Origin: Oscillospiraceae bacterium
GTDB lineage: Bacteria; Bacillota; Clostridia; Oscillospirales; UBA929
Reading direction: 5' to 3'
Assembly (NCBI GenBank): GCA_031258665.1
Contig: JAIRML010000076.1
Span: 1 to 12,798, forward strand
DNA length: 12,798 nucleotides
Below the pieces are notes generated by a model that searched no databases, was not told the DNA's origin, and saw nothing but the letters and a program-made list of their open reading frames with translations. Position 1 is the stretch's first letter; each line of letters begins with the position of its first letter. Of this stretch, positions 1-5,825 are shown in pieces. The position numbers were made by a program, and so were the translations under genes.

Positions 1-192
1 CAGCGTCAGCCACCCGTGCCCGCGCCAAAGCAGCGTCAGCCCCAGGGCCGGCGCCCCCACGGCCAGCGCCGCCAGGGCGGCCGCCCCCCCGCCGCCGAAC
101 GGCAGCCAGTAATGCGCGAGCGCCATGGCGCCGCTCAGGGCGAGGACCCCCGCAAAAAACCGCCGGGCGAGAAATTTTTCTTTGAGCGACAA
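1..192 (-). CDS. N-terminal fragment of a multi-pass membrane protein, possibly ComEC-like
   Basis: This reading frame opens just after the HIT gene stop and runs off the left edge, so only about 64 residues are visible. The likely start is a TTG three codons after the HIT TGA (TGA CCC GCG TTG). The protein begins SLKEKFLARRFF and then has two hydrophobic stretches, roughly residues 10-28 and 36-55, separated by a Gly-rich turn and followed by LLWRGHGWLTL. A short basic head followed by closely spaced membrane helices resembles the N-terminus of ComEC/Rec2 DNA-uptake proteins, but no diagnostic domain is in view, so that name is only a guess. No good ribosome binding site precedes the TTG, which suggests translational coupling to HIT. 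An ATG further in (before ALAHYW) is an alternative start. Confidence 0.55.
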   Translation of the reverse strand, partial: MSLKEKFLARRFFAGVLALSGAMALAHYWLPFGGGGAAALAALAVGAPALGLTLLWRGHGWLTL

Positions 193-198
193 CGCGGG

Positions 199-537
199 TC
201 AACCCGGCGGCCAGGCCAGTGCCCGGCCGGACAGCAGATGAAAATGGAGGTGCGGCACCGACTGCCCGGCCAGCGCCCCCACGTTGGATACCACGCGGAA
301 CCCCTCCTCGAGCCCCTGCGCCTTGGCCAACCGCGCGATGACGGCAAAGATATGCCCCACCAGAACCGCGTCCTTCTCGGTGAGCACCGCCGCCGAAGGG
401 ATGTGCGGCTTTGGGATCACCAAAATGTGTACCGGCGCCGCCGGCGCGATGTCGTGAAACGCCATCACCAGTTCGTCCTCATAGACCGTCTTGGCAGGGA
501 TATCCCCGGTCGCGATGCTGCAGAACAGGCAATCCAT
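199..537 (-). CDS. HIT family nucleotide-binding hydrolase (HinT-like)
   Basis: A complete 112-residue protein of the histidine-triad superfamily. These are small cytosolic dimers that hydrolyse purine nucleoside phosphoramidates and adenylylated amino acids. The catalytic HxHxH motif is present (HLHFHLL, His at about 96, 98 and 100). The N-terminus has the CxxC pair (CLFC) common in bacterial members, followed by IPAKTVYEDE, and the C-terminus ends in the usual WPPG. The frame is open further upstream, but the start chosen is the ATG at 537. It gives the canonical N-terminus and is preceded by a purine-rich GGAGAGGGG. A copy of the 17-bp motif at 565-581 lies 27 nt upstream. HIT genes often sit close to alaS in Clostridia, so the ABC-F/Pr6Pr block between them here may be an insertion; that is inference. 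Confidence 0.95.
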   Translation of the reverse strand: MDCLFCSIATGDIPAKTVYEDELVMAFHDIAPAAPVHILVIPKPHIPSAAVLTEKDAVLVGHIFAVIARLAKAQGLEEGFRVVSNVGALAGQSVPHLHFHLLSGRALAWPPG

Positions 538-564
538 CGTACAGTCCCCTCTCCCGTATATATC

Positions 565-581
565 TGATTTTACTGCAAAAA
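565..581. repeat. 17-bp motif, copy 1 (TGATTTTACTGCAAAAA)
   Basis: First of four copies of TGATTYYACTGCAAAAA. This copy lies in the 53-nt gap between the Pr6Pr stop and the HIT start. Its first 16 bases after the T are an exact inverted match of copy 3 at 1355-1370. Read on the minus strand it is TTTTTGCAGTAAAATCA, ending 27 nt before the HIT ATG. On the plus strand the copy is followed by ATATGTGGAATCA, so it is itself weakly palindromic (TGATTttAC ... GTggAATCA). Confidence 0.8.
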
Positions 582-590
582 TATGTGGAA

Positions 591-1265
591 TCATATCTCA
601 GAGGCGCCTTCTGTCTTGGTATGGCGTCCCATCCATCTGTCGAGGCCGACCATGATGTAGCCCAACACCATAAAAACGACAGTTACGGCGAGAACATACC
701 GCGCCACACCACCCACGCCAATGAGATCGATGTCCACAAAGAAATATGGGTAACGGCTGCCTCCCAAGTAAGTGACTCCGAGCGGAGCCGCGATGAGGGC
801 ATACAGCAAATAGCAAAGCGGGATGATGGCCCATCGAAGTGGGTCGGACGCGCGATAATGTCCTTTTTCATCAAAAAGCAGCCAGTCCAAAATCACGAGG
901 ACAGGTGTGAGCAAGTGGACAAAAATATTGCCGGCGCCGCCTTCAGTCATCGAAAACGGCGTATCCGCAAGCATGAATTGGTACACAAGCAATGTCAGGG
1001 TAATGGCGATCGTCACCGCCCCTTTGCAACACGGCCTATATGTGGCGGCCCCGTGCGAACCGCTCCTTTTCATCTGAACGGCCACATGGGCCGCCGATGC
1101 CGATAAAAGCGCCAAACACAGAAGATTGCTGAGCACAGTATAATATTTTATAAGGCTCAGATTGAATGTGTTTGGGACCCCAAATATCAGCAACAGACCT
1201 CCCAACGTGACCGCTGTGGCCGCTATTTTATAGACCAAAGAAGCCACCCGGCTTTTTATGTACAT
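591..1265 (-). CDS. Pr6Pr family (FAR-17a/AIG1-like) membrane protein
   Basis: A complete 224-residue integral membrane protein with about six hydrophobic segments (roughly 14-33, 40-60, 82-100, 112-129, 144-162 and 186-208). The pattern YYTVLSNLLCL, then HLLTPVLVILDWLLFDEKG, then YPYFFVDIDLIGVGG matches the bacterial Pr6Pr family, whose biochemical role is not established. Its eukaryotic relatives AIG1/ADTRP hydrolyse fatty-acid esters of hydroxy fatty acids, but the same activity here is not shown. The start is the ATG at 1265, with only a weak GGGG-type ribosome binding site. Base composition is clearly lower in GC (near 50% by eye) than the neighbours, and inverted copies of a 17-bp motif flank the gene, so it may be acquired. 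It is divergent from the ABC-F gene. Confidence 0.85.
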   Translation of the reverse strand: MYIKSRVASLVYKIAATAVTLGGLLLIFGVPNTFNLSLIKYYTVLSNLLCLALLSASAAHVAVQMKRSGSHGAATYRPCCKGAVTIAITLTLLVYQFMLADTPFSMTEGGAGNIFVHLLTPVLVILDWLLFDEKGHYRASDPLRWAIIPLCYLLYALIAAPLGVTYLGGSRYPYFFVDIDLIGVGGVARYVLAVTVVFMVLGYIMVGLDRWMGRHTKTEGASEI

Positions 1266-1288
1266 GGTTTCAGCCCCATTTCAAATGA

Positions 1289-1309
1289 TGATTCCACTGC
1301 AAAAAAGCT
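1289..1309. repeat. 17-bp motif, copy 2 (CC variant)
   Basis: Motif TGATTCCACTGCAAAAA occupies 1289-1305. Identity with the inverted copy 4 continues further, giving an exact 20-bp inverted pair (1290-1309 against 1508-1527). It lies in the Pr6Pr leader, 23 nt before the ATG, and in gene sense reads TTTTTGCAGTGGAATCA. Confidence 0.8.
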
Positions 1310-1354
1310 AAGGAACGGATTGGATATACTGAATAAAAGCCCTCGTTCATTATG

Positions 1355-1380
1355 TTTTTGCAGTAAAATCAAATGATTTT
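1355..1380. repeat. 17-bp motif, copy 3, with internal hairpin
   Basis: TTTTTGCAGTAAAATCA (1355-1371) is an exact inverted match of copy 1 over 16 bp. Its end forms a short palindrome, AAAATCA (1365-1371), AA, TGATTTT (1374-1380). Copy 4 has the matching structure with GG/CC in place of AA/TT. It lies between the divergent Pr6Pr and ABC-F genes, about 205 nt before the ABC-F ATG. Confidence 0.8.
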
Positions 1381-1406
1381 TGTCCTCCGACAGAGCGGCT
1401 GTTTCC

Positions 1407-1439
1407 GCGCGGCCGGGCGAACACAGTTCGCCCCCGCGC
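1407..1439. other. Long GC-rich hairpin between divergent genes
   Basis: The inner stem GGGCGAAC (1415-1422) pairs with GTTCGCCC (1426-1433) around a 3-nt loop. After a CC bulge the pairing continues with GCGCGG (1407-1412) and CCGCGC (1434-1439), 14 pairs in all. It lies 28 nt upstream of the ABC-F -35 box. No T-run follows on either strand, so it is not a clear terminator. It could be a regulator-binding palindrome or the remnant of a mobile element interior. Confidence 0.6.
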
Positions 1440-1466
1440 CGCTGCGCCCGGCATTTGCCGCGCTGT

Positions 1467-1495
1467 TTGACAGGGACGACTCTCTTTGGTAGAAT
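1467..1495 (+). promoter_or_regulatory. Sigma-A-type promoter of the ABC-F gene
   Basis: A perfect -35 box TTGACA (1467-1472) and a five-of-six -10 box TAGAAT (1490-1495) are separated by 17 bp. Transcription would begin near 1502, leaving a leader of about 75 nt before the ABC-F ATG at 1577. Copy 4 of the 17-bp motif would cover roughly +10 to +27, a position suited to an operator or an early RNA hairpin. Confidence 0.8.
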
Positions 1496-1507
1496 GAGGT
1501 CAGCTGA

Positions 1508-1528
1508 AGCTTTTTTGCAGTGGAATCA
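1508..1528. repeat. 17-bp motif, copy 4 (GG variant)
   Basis: TTTTTGCAGTGGAATCA (1512-1528) lies in the ABC-F leader, 48 nt before the ATG and in gene sense. Bases 1508-1527 are the exact 20-bp inverted partner of 1290-1309. Together with copy 2 it bounds a 240-bp segment that carries the ABC-F promoter. Confidence 0.8.
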
Positions 1529-1551
1529 AAATTGATTCCGCACCAGAATCA
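1522..1551 (+). promoter_or_regulatory. ABC-F leader with two mutually exclusive hairpins
   Basis: GGAATCA (1522-1528) pairs with TGATTCC (1533-1539) around a 4-nt loop. The middle strand TGATTC (1533-1538) can instead pair with GAATCA (1546-1551) around a 7-nt loop. The 11-bp direct repeat GAATCAAAATT at 1523 and 1546 creates this choice. The ribosome binding site follows at 1561-1570. Many antibiotic-resistance ABC-F genes are controlled by leader attenuation, so an RNA switch is plausible. No leader peptide with a ribosome binding site and no T-run terminator is visible, which weakens the case. Confidence 0.45.
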
Positions 1552-1560
1552 AAATTTGAC

Positions 1561-1570
1561 AGAGGGAGGG
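1561..1570 (+). promoter_or_regulatory. Ribosome binding site fixing the ABC-F start
   Basis: AGAGGGAGGG ends 6 nt before the ATG at 1577. The frame is open back to a GTG at 1520, but that codon lies inside the leader hairpin and has no ribosome binding site. This site therefore selects 1577, which also gives the family's usual N-terminus (PAIQVSGLTFSYDG). Confidence 0.8.
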
Positions 1571-1576
1571 CGCCGC

Positions 1577-3043
1577 ATGCCAGCCATTCAAGTCTCAGGC
1601 TTGACTTTTTCTTACGACGGCAGCGCGCAGACAGTTTTTGAAGACGTCAGTTTCCGGTTCGACACCACCTGGCGCCTTGGCCTGATCGGACGCAACGGAC
1701 GCGGAAAGACGACCCTCCTGCGCCTGCTCATGGGGCAGTACGCATACCGCGGGCAGATCTCGGCCCCCGTGCGCTTCGACTACTTCCCCCCCGATGTGGA
1801 CGACCACCGCCGGCCCGTGCGCGACATCGCGGCGCGCCTCATCCCCCCGGGCGAGACCTGGCGACTGTCCCGCGAGCTCTCTCTGCTCGCGCTGGACGAA
1901 GCGGCGCTCGATCGGCCGTTTGATACCCTCTCCCCGGGCGAACAGGTCAAATTTTTGCTGGCCGCGCTGTTCCTGCGCGAGGGGCACTTCCCGCTGATCG
2001 ACGAACCGACCAACCACCTCGACCTGCGCGCGCGCGCCCTGGTCGGCCGCTACCTGCGGCAAAAGGAGGGGTTTGTGCTCGTCTCACACGACCGCGCGTT
2101 TCTGGACACCTGCGTCGACCACATCCTCTCCCTCAACCGGGCCGGCATCGAGGTGCAGCAGGGCAACTTTTCCACCTGGCAGCAAAACAAAGCGCGGCGG
2201 GACGACTTTGAACGCGCCGAAAACGACCGCCTGAAAAAAGAGATGAAGCGCCTCACCGAGGCCTCCAGACGAACGGCCGGATGGGCCGACCAGGTGGAGG
2301 CGGGCAAAATCGGCGGTCACGCGGCGGATCGGGGGCACATTGGGCACCAGTCCGCCAAGATGATGAAGCGCGCCAAAGCCACACAGCACCGCCGGGAGAC
2401 CGCGGCCGCCGAGAAGGCCAAGCTGCTGCACAACCTGGAGTTGTCGGCGCCGCTGGCCCTGCGCCCCCTCACCCACCACGCGCCGCGCCTTCTGGACGTC
2501 GAAGGGCTTTGTATCTGTTACGGGGACAACATCGTCTGCGAAAACATCGGTTTTACGCTACGGCCGGGCCAGCGGCTGGCGGTCATGGGCGGCAACGGCA
2601 GCGGTAAATCCAGCCTCCTGAAACTGGTCATGGGCGAGGAACGCCCCCATACGGGGCGGGTCTCGCGGGCGAGCGGGCTGCGTCTCTCCTACGTGCCGCA
2701 GGACACCTCGTCTCTGCGGGGCGGTCTTCGGGCTTACGCGCGGGCCGGCGGCCTCGACGAGACACTGTTTCTGACCCTGCTGCGCAAACTGGATTTTGCC
2801 CGCGCGCAGTTTGACGAGGACATGCAACGTTACAGCGAGGGGCAGAAAAAGAAGGTTTTCCTCGCCCGCAGCCTGTGCGAGCAAGCACATCTCTACGTCT
2901 GGGACGAACCGCTGAACTATGTGGATGTGATCTCCCGCATGCAATTGGAGGAACTGATCCTGGCGCACGCGCCGACCATGCTCTTTGTCGAACACGACCG
3001 CCGTTTTGTCGACACCGTTGCCACCGACGCGCTGACACTGTGA
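1577..3043 (+). CDS. ABC-F ribosomal protection protein, Lsa/CplR/Vga-like
   Basis: A complete 488-residue soluble protein with two ATP-binding cassettes and no membrane segments. ABC-F proteins enter the ribosomal E site and, in resistance members, dislodge peptidyl-transferase inhibitors. Cassette 1 has Walker A GRNGRGKT (about 38-45), signature LSPGEQ (118-123), Walker B IDEPTNHLD (141-149) and switch SHD (170-172). A charged helical linker of about 100 residues (196-295) follows; this is the antibiotic-resistance-determining region in the family. Cassette 2 has GGNGSGKS (338-345), YSEGQ (419-423), VWDEPLNYVD (441-450) and EHD (472-474). The VWDEPLNYVDVISRMQ wording is typical of the Lsa/CplR/Vga group, which confers resistance to lincosamides, pleuromutilins and streptogramin A. 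Actual resistance is inferred. GC content resembles the flanking genes, so it may be intrinsic rather than recently acquired. Confidence 0.92.
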   Translation: MPAIQVSGLTFSYDGSAQTVFEDVSFRFDTTWRLGLIGRNGRGKTTLLRLLMGQYAYRGQISAPVRFDYFPPDVDDHRRPVRDIAARLIPPGETWRLSRELSLLALDEAALDRPFDTLSPGEQVKFLLAALFLREGHFPLIDEPTNHLDLRARALVGRYLRQKEGFVLVSHDRAFLDTCVDHILSLNRAGIEVQQGNFSTWQQNKARRDDFERAENDRLKKEMKRLTEASRRTAGWADQVEAGKIGGHAADRGHIGHQSAKMMKRAKATQHRRETAAAEKAKLLHNLELSAPLALRPLTHHAPRLLDVEGLCICYGDNIVCENIGFTLRPGQRLAVMGGNGSGKSSLLKLVMGEERPHTGRVSRASGLRLSYVPQDTSSLRGGLRAYARAGGLDETLFLTLLRKLDFARAQFDEDMQRYSEGQKKKVFLARSLCEQAHLYVWDEPLNYVDVISRMQLEELILAHAPTMLFVEHDRRFVDTVATDALTL

Positions 3044-3058
3044 GAAATTTTGAGTATT

Positions 3059-3078
3059 TTGCCGCCGCGAAGCGGCAA
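3059..3078. terminator. Possible bidirectional terminator between ABC-F and alaS
   Basis: The stem TTGCCGC (3059-3065) pairs with GCGGCAA (3072-3078) around a 6-nt loop. It lies in the 61-nt gap between the convergent ABC-F and alaS stops. Neither side has a long T-run, so it is a weak intrinsic terminator at best. Confidence 0.45.
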
Positions 3079-3104
3079 TTGGCGCGCCCGTCTGCCGCCG
3101 GATC

Positions 3105-5744
3105 TCAGTCCCGCGCCGCGCCGGAGACAAAGTCGTCCACGACGGCGAGGGCGTCGTCCACCTTCAGGAGGTCGCGCCCGCCGCCCATCGCGCTGTCGGG
3201 GCGGCCGCCGCCGGAACCGCCGGCCACCTTGGTGACCGCCTTGATGATGTCGCCGGCGCGCACCCCGCGCGCCACGGCGCGCACCCCGCAGACGGCCAGG
3301 AACGTCAGCTTCTCCTCCCAGACAGAGGCCAGCACGGCCACAATGTCCGGGTCCTTGTCCCGCAGAAAGTCGCCCATCGCGCGGGTGGCCTCGGGCGGCG
3401 CGCCCCGGCGCGCGCCCGTGACGACTTTCAGCCCCTTCACGTCTTTGGCGGCGAGCAAAAGCTGCTCGGCCTCCCCGCGAAGTTCCTTCGCGCGCAGCTG
3501 TTCGACCTCCCGGTGCAGCGCGCGCAGCTCCGCCATCGTCTGTTCAACGCGCCGGGGCAGTTCGGCCGGCGAGGACTTCAGCAGGCCGGCCACCTCGCCG
3601 GTCTGCCGGACCAGCGCGCGCGCGTCATCCAGGGCCTGCAGACCGACGCGGGCCTCCACGCGCCGCACCCCCGCGGCCACCGAGGACTCGCCGCGCGGCA
3701 AAAACGCGCCGACGGCGGCTGTGTTGCGCAGGTGGGTGCCGCCGCACAGCTCAATGGAGACATCCCCCATGCGCACCACACGGACAACCTCCCCGTATTT
3801 TTCCCCAAACAGCGCCATCGCGCCCAAGGCCTTCGCTTCGCCGACCGGCATCTCCCGGATTTCGATCTCGTGGGCCGCCAGCGCCATCTCGTTGACGCGC
3901 CGCGTGATCCGCTCCATCTCCTCCGGCGTCACAGCGGCGTAATGCGTAAAATCGAACCGCAGACGGTCGGCCTCGACCAGGGAACCGGCCTGCTCGACAT
4001 GCTCTCCCAACACATCCCGCAGGGCGCGGTGCAGCAGGTGGGTGGCCGAGTGCGCCCGCATCACGGCCCGGCGGCGGTCCCCATCGACGACCGCACGCAC
4101 GATGTCTCCCTTCGCGAGTTCTCCGGAGACCACTTCGCCCGCGTGCAGGTACTTCCCATCCTGGGTCTTTTTGACGTCGTCCACGCGCAGCACGGCGCCC
4201 TCAGACGTCAAAAGCCCGGTGTCCGCCACCTGGCCGCCGCTCTCGGCATAAAAGGGCGTCTTGTCCAACACGACGCTCACGCGCGCGCCCTCCCCCGCCG
4301 TGTCCGTCAAATCCCGGTCCTCCGCGATGGCCAGCACACGGGCCTCGCTCTCCCACATGTCGTAGCCTATGAATTCTGTCCGCAGGCCGCGGTCCAGCCC
4401 CAGGTCCAGCCCGGCCCAACCCAAGTCGCCGAGTGACGCCCGGGCCGAACGGGCGCGGGCGCGCTGCCGGGCCATCTGTTCGTCAAACGCCGCCCGGTCA
4501 AAGGCCATGCCGGCCTCCTGTAAAATCTCCTCCGTGAGATCGATCGGAAATCCGAAGGTGTCGTACAGCTTGAAGGCCTGCCCACCGGGCAGCACCGTAC
4601 CGCCAGAGGCGCGCAGCGCCTCGATATCCTCGCGCAGCAGCCCCAGCCCGGCGTCGATCGTCTTGTCGAAGCGCTCCTCCTCCATGCGGATGACGCGCCG
4701 GATGTGCCCGGCTTTCTCGCGCAGCGCCGGATAAGCGCCGCCGCTCTCCCGGATGACGGTGTCGCACACCTCAAAAAGAAACGGGCGGCCGATACCGAGG
4801 AGTTTGCCGTGCCGCGCGGCGCGGCGCAGCAGGCGCCGCAGCACATAACCGCGCCCCTCATTGGACGGCAGTACGCCGTCACAGACCAGCATCACCGTCG
4901 AGCGGATGTGATCGGTGATGACACGCAGGGACACATCCTGCTTCTCAGCGTGCCCGTAAGATACGCCGGCGATCTCGGACACGTGCAGGCAGATGTTTTT
5001 GATCGTATCCACCTCAAAGAGATTGTCGGCGCCCTGCATGATGCAAGCCAGGCGCTCAAGCCCCATGCCCGTGTCGATGTTTTTGTTCTCCAGCGGCGTG
5101 TAGTGCCCCTGGCCGTCGTTGTTGAATTGGGTGAAGACCAGATTCCAAAACTCCACATAGCGGTCGCAGTCGCAGCCGACGGCACAGTCCGGCGCGCCGC
5201 AGCTGTACGTCTCCCCCCGGTCGAAATAGATCTCGGAACAGGGGCCGCAAGGGCCGGACCCGATCTCCCAAAAGTTGTCCTCCTTGCCGAGGCGCTTCAT
5301 ATGGGAGGGGTCCACGCCGATCTCCCTCGTCCAGATGTCGTACGCCTCATCGTCATCCAAATAGACAGACACGTGCAGGCGGTCCTTGGGGATCCCCATC
5401 TCCCGCGTACAGAACGCCCAGGCCCAGGCCGCCGCCTCCCGCTTGAAATAGTCGCCGAAGGAAAAATTGCCCAGCATCTCGAAGAACGTGCCATGGCGGC
5501 TTGTCTTCCCCACCCGTTCGATATCCGGTGTGCGGATGCATTTCTGGCAGGTGGCCACCCGCCGGCGCGGCGGCACGGCCTCCCCGGAAAAATAGGGTTT
5601 GAGCGGCGCCATGCCGGAGTTGATCAGCAGCAGCGACGCGTCCCCCTGCGGGATCAGCGGAAAACTGGGCAGGCGCAGATGACCGCGCTCTTCAAAAAAA
5701 GACAGGAATTTTTCACGAATCTCGTTGAGTCCAAGCGGCTGCAT
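3105..5744 (-). CDS. alaS: Alanyl-tRNA synthetase
   Basis: A complete 879-residue cytosolic class II synthetase that charges tRNA-Ala, close to the family's usual 870-890. The catalytic core covers roughly 1-230, including RHGTFFEMLGNFSFGDYFK and GSGPCGPCSEIYFD. A Cys-rich insertion (CGAPDCAVGCDCDR) precedes EFWNLVF, as in other Firmicutes. The editing domain has HSATHLLH (about 565-572) and CGGTH (about 667-671), which supply the zinc ligands that remove mischarged Ser and Gly. A coiled-coil linker follows, then the C-Ala domain with GGSGGGRPDSAMGGG (about 842-856). The ATG at 5744 was chosen over an upstream one because it gives the canonical QPLGLNEIREKFL. AGAGGAGG lies about 10 nt before it. 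The 82-nt gap from mltG leaves no room for a T-box leader. Instead it holds a 40-nt palindromic repeat. Confidence 0.97.
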   Translation of the reverse strand: MQPLGLNEIREKFLSFFEERGHLRLPSFPLIPQGDASLLLINSGMAPLKPYFSGEAVPPRRRVATCQKCIRTPDIERVGKTSRHGTFFEMLGNFSFGDYFKREAAAWAWAFCTREMGIPKDRLHVSVYLDDDEAYDIWTREIGVDPSHMKRLGKEDNFWEIGSGPCGPCSEIYFDRGETYSCGAPDCAVGCDCDRYVEFWNLVFTQFNNDGQGHYTPLENKNIDTGMGLERLACIMQGADNLFEVDTIKNICLHVSEIAGVSYGHAEKQDVSLRVITDHIRSTVMLVCDGVLPSNEGRGYVLRRLLRRAARHGKLLGIGRPFLFEVCDTVIRESGGAYPALREKAGHIRRVIRMEEERFDKTIDAGLGLLREDIEALRASGGTVLPGGQAFKLYDTFGFPIDLTEEILQEAGMAFDRAAFDEQMARQRARARSARASLGDLGWAGLDLGLDRGLRTEFIGYDMWESEARVLAIAEDRDLTDTAGEGARVSVVLDKTPFYAESGGQVADTGLLTSEGAVLRVDDVKKTQDGKYLHAGEVVSGELAKGDIVRAVVDGDRRRAVMRAHSATHLLHRALRDVLGEHVEQAGSLVEADRLRFDFTHYAAVTPEEMERITRRVNEMALAAHEIEIREMPVGEAKALGAMALFGEKYGEVVRVVRMGDVSIELCGGTHLRNTAAVGAFLPRGESSVAAGVRRVEARVGLQALDDARALVRQTGEVAGLLKSSPAELPRRVEQTMAELRALHREVEQLRAKELRGEAEQLLLAAKDVKGLKVVTGARRGAPPEATRAMGDFLRDKDPDIVAVLASVWEEKLTFLAVCGVRAVARGVRAGDIIKAVTKVAGGSGGGRPDSAMGGGRDLLKVDDALAVVDDFVSGAARD

Positions 5745-5763
5745 GTCGGGGCGTCCTCCTCTT

Positions 5764-5803
5764 AATGTGGGTTGCAGCTGCAATCCACGACCCAAATTCT
5801 TGT
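5764..5803. repeat. 40-nt leader palindrome, copy A (before alaS)
   Basis: It aligns without gaps to copy B at 9516-9555, with 33 of 40 positions identical. The core is a hairpin: GTGGGTTGC (5767-5775), AGCT, GCAATCCAC (5780-5788), with one mismatch in nine pairs. A conserved flank ending AAATTCTTGT follows. On the minus strand it lies about 20 nt upstream of the alaS ATG, immediately before the ribosome binding site. No T-run follows, so it is not an ordinary terminator. Confidence 0.75.
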
Positions 5804-5825
5804 GTGGCCTCTCCCGCGCGGGGCG

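Noticed and set aside
411..1106. A 231-residue plus-strand frame across HIT and Pr6Pr
   Set aside because: It is antisense to two well-supported genes and has an unlikely Arg/His/Pro-rich composition.
565..1528. CRISPR array
   Set aside because: The four motif copies are inverted in pairs and unevenly spaced, and no cas gene is present.
1515..1535. Six-codon leader peptide (TTG start) in the ABC-F leader
   Set aside because: No ribosome binding site precedes it, and TTG starts are common by chance.
1279..1540. Target-site duplication for the 240-bp inverted-repeat segment
   Set aside because: The flanks AAATGA and AAATTGA look alike but do not match exactly, and they overlap the motif's own palindrome, so they are not good evidence.
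2558..3130. Minus-strand frames opposite the ABC-F gene
   Set aside because: They are shadows of the ABC-F coding frame, which has all cassette motifs in order.
5745..5825. T-box riboswitch before alaS
   Set aside because: The 81-nt gap is too short and has no T-box-like AGGGTGG sequence; it holds the 40-nt palindrome instead.
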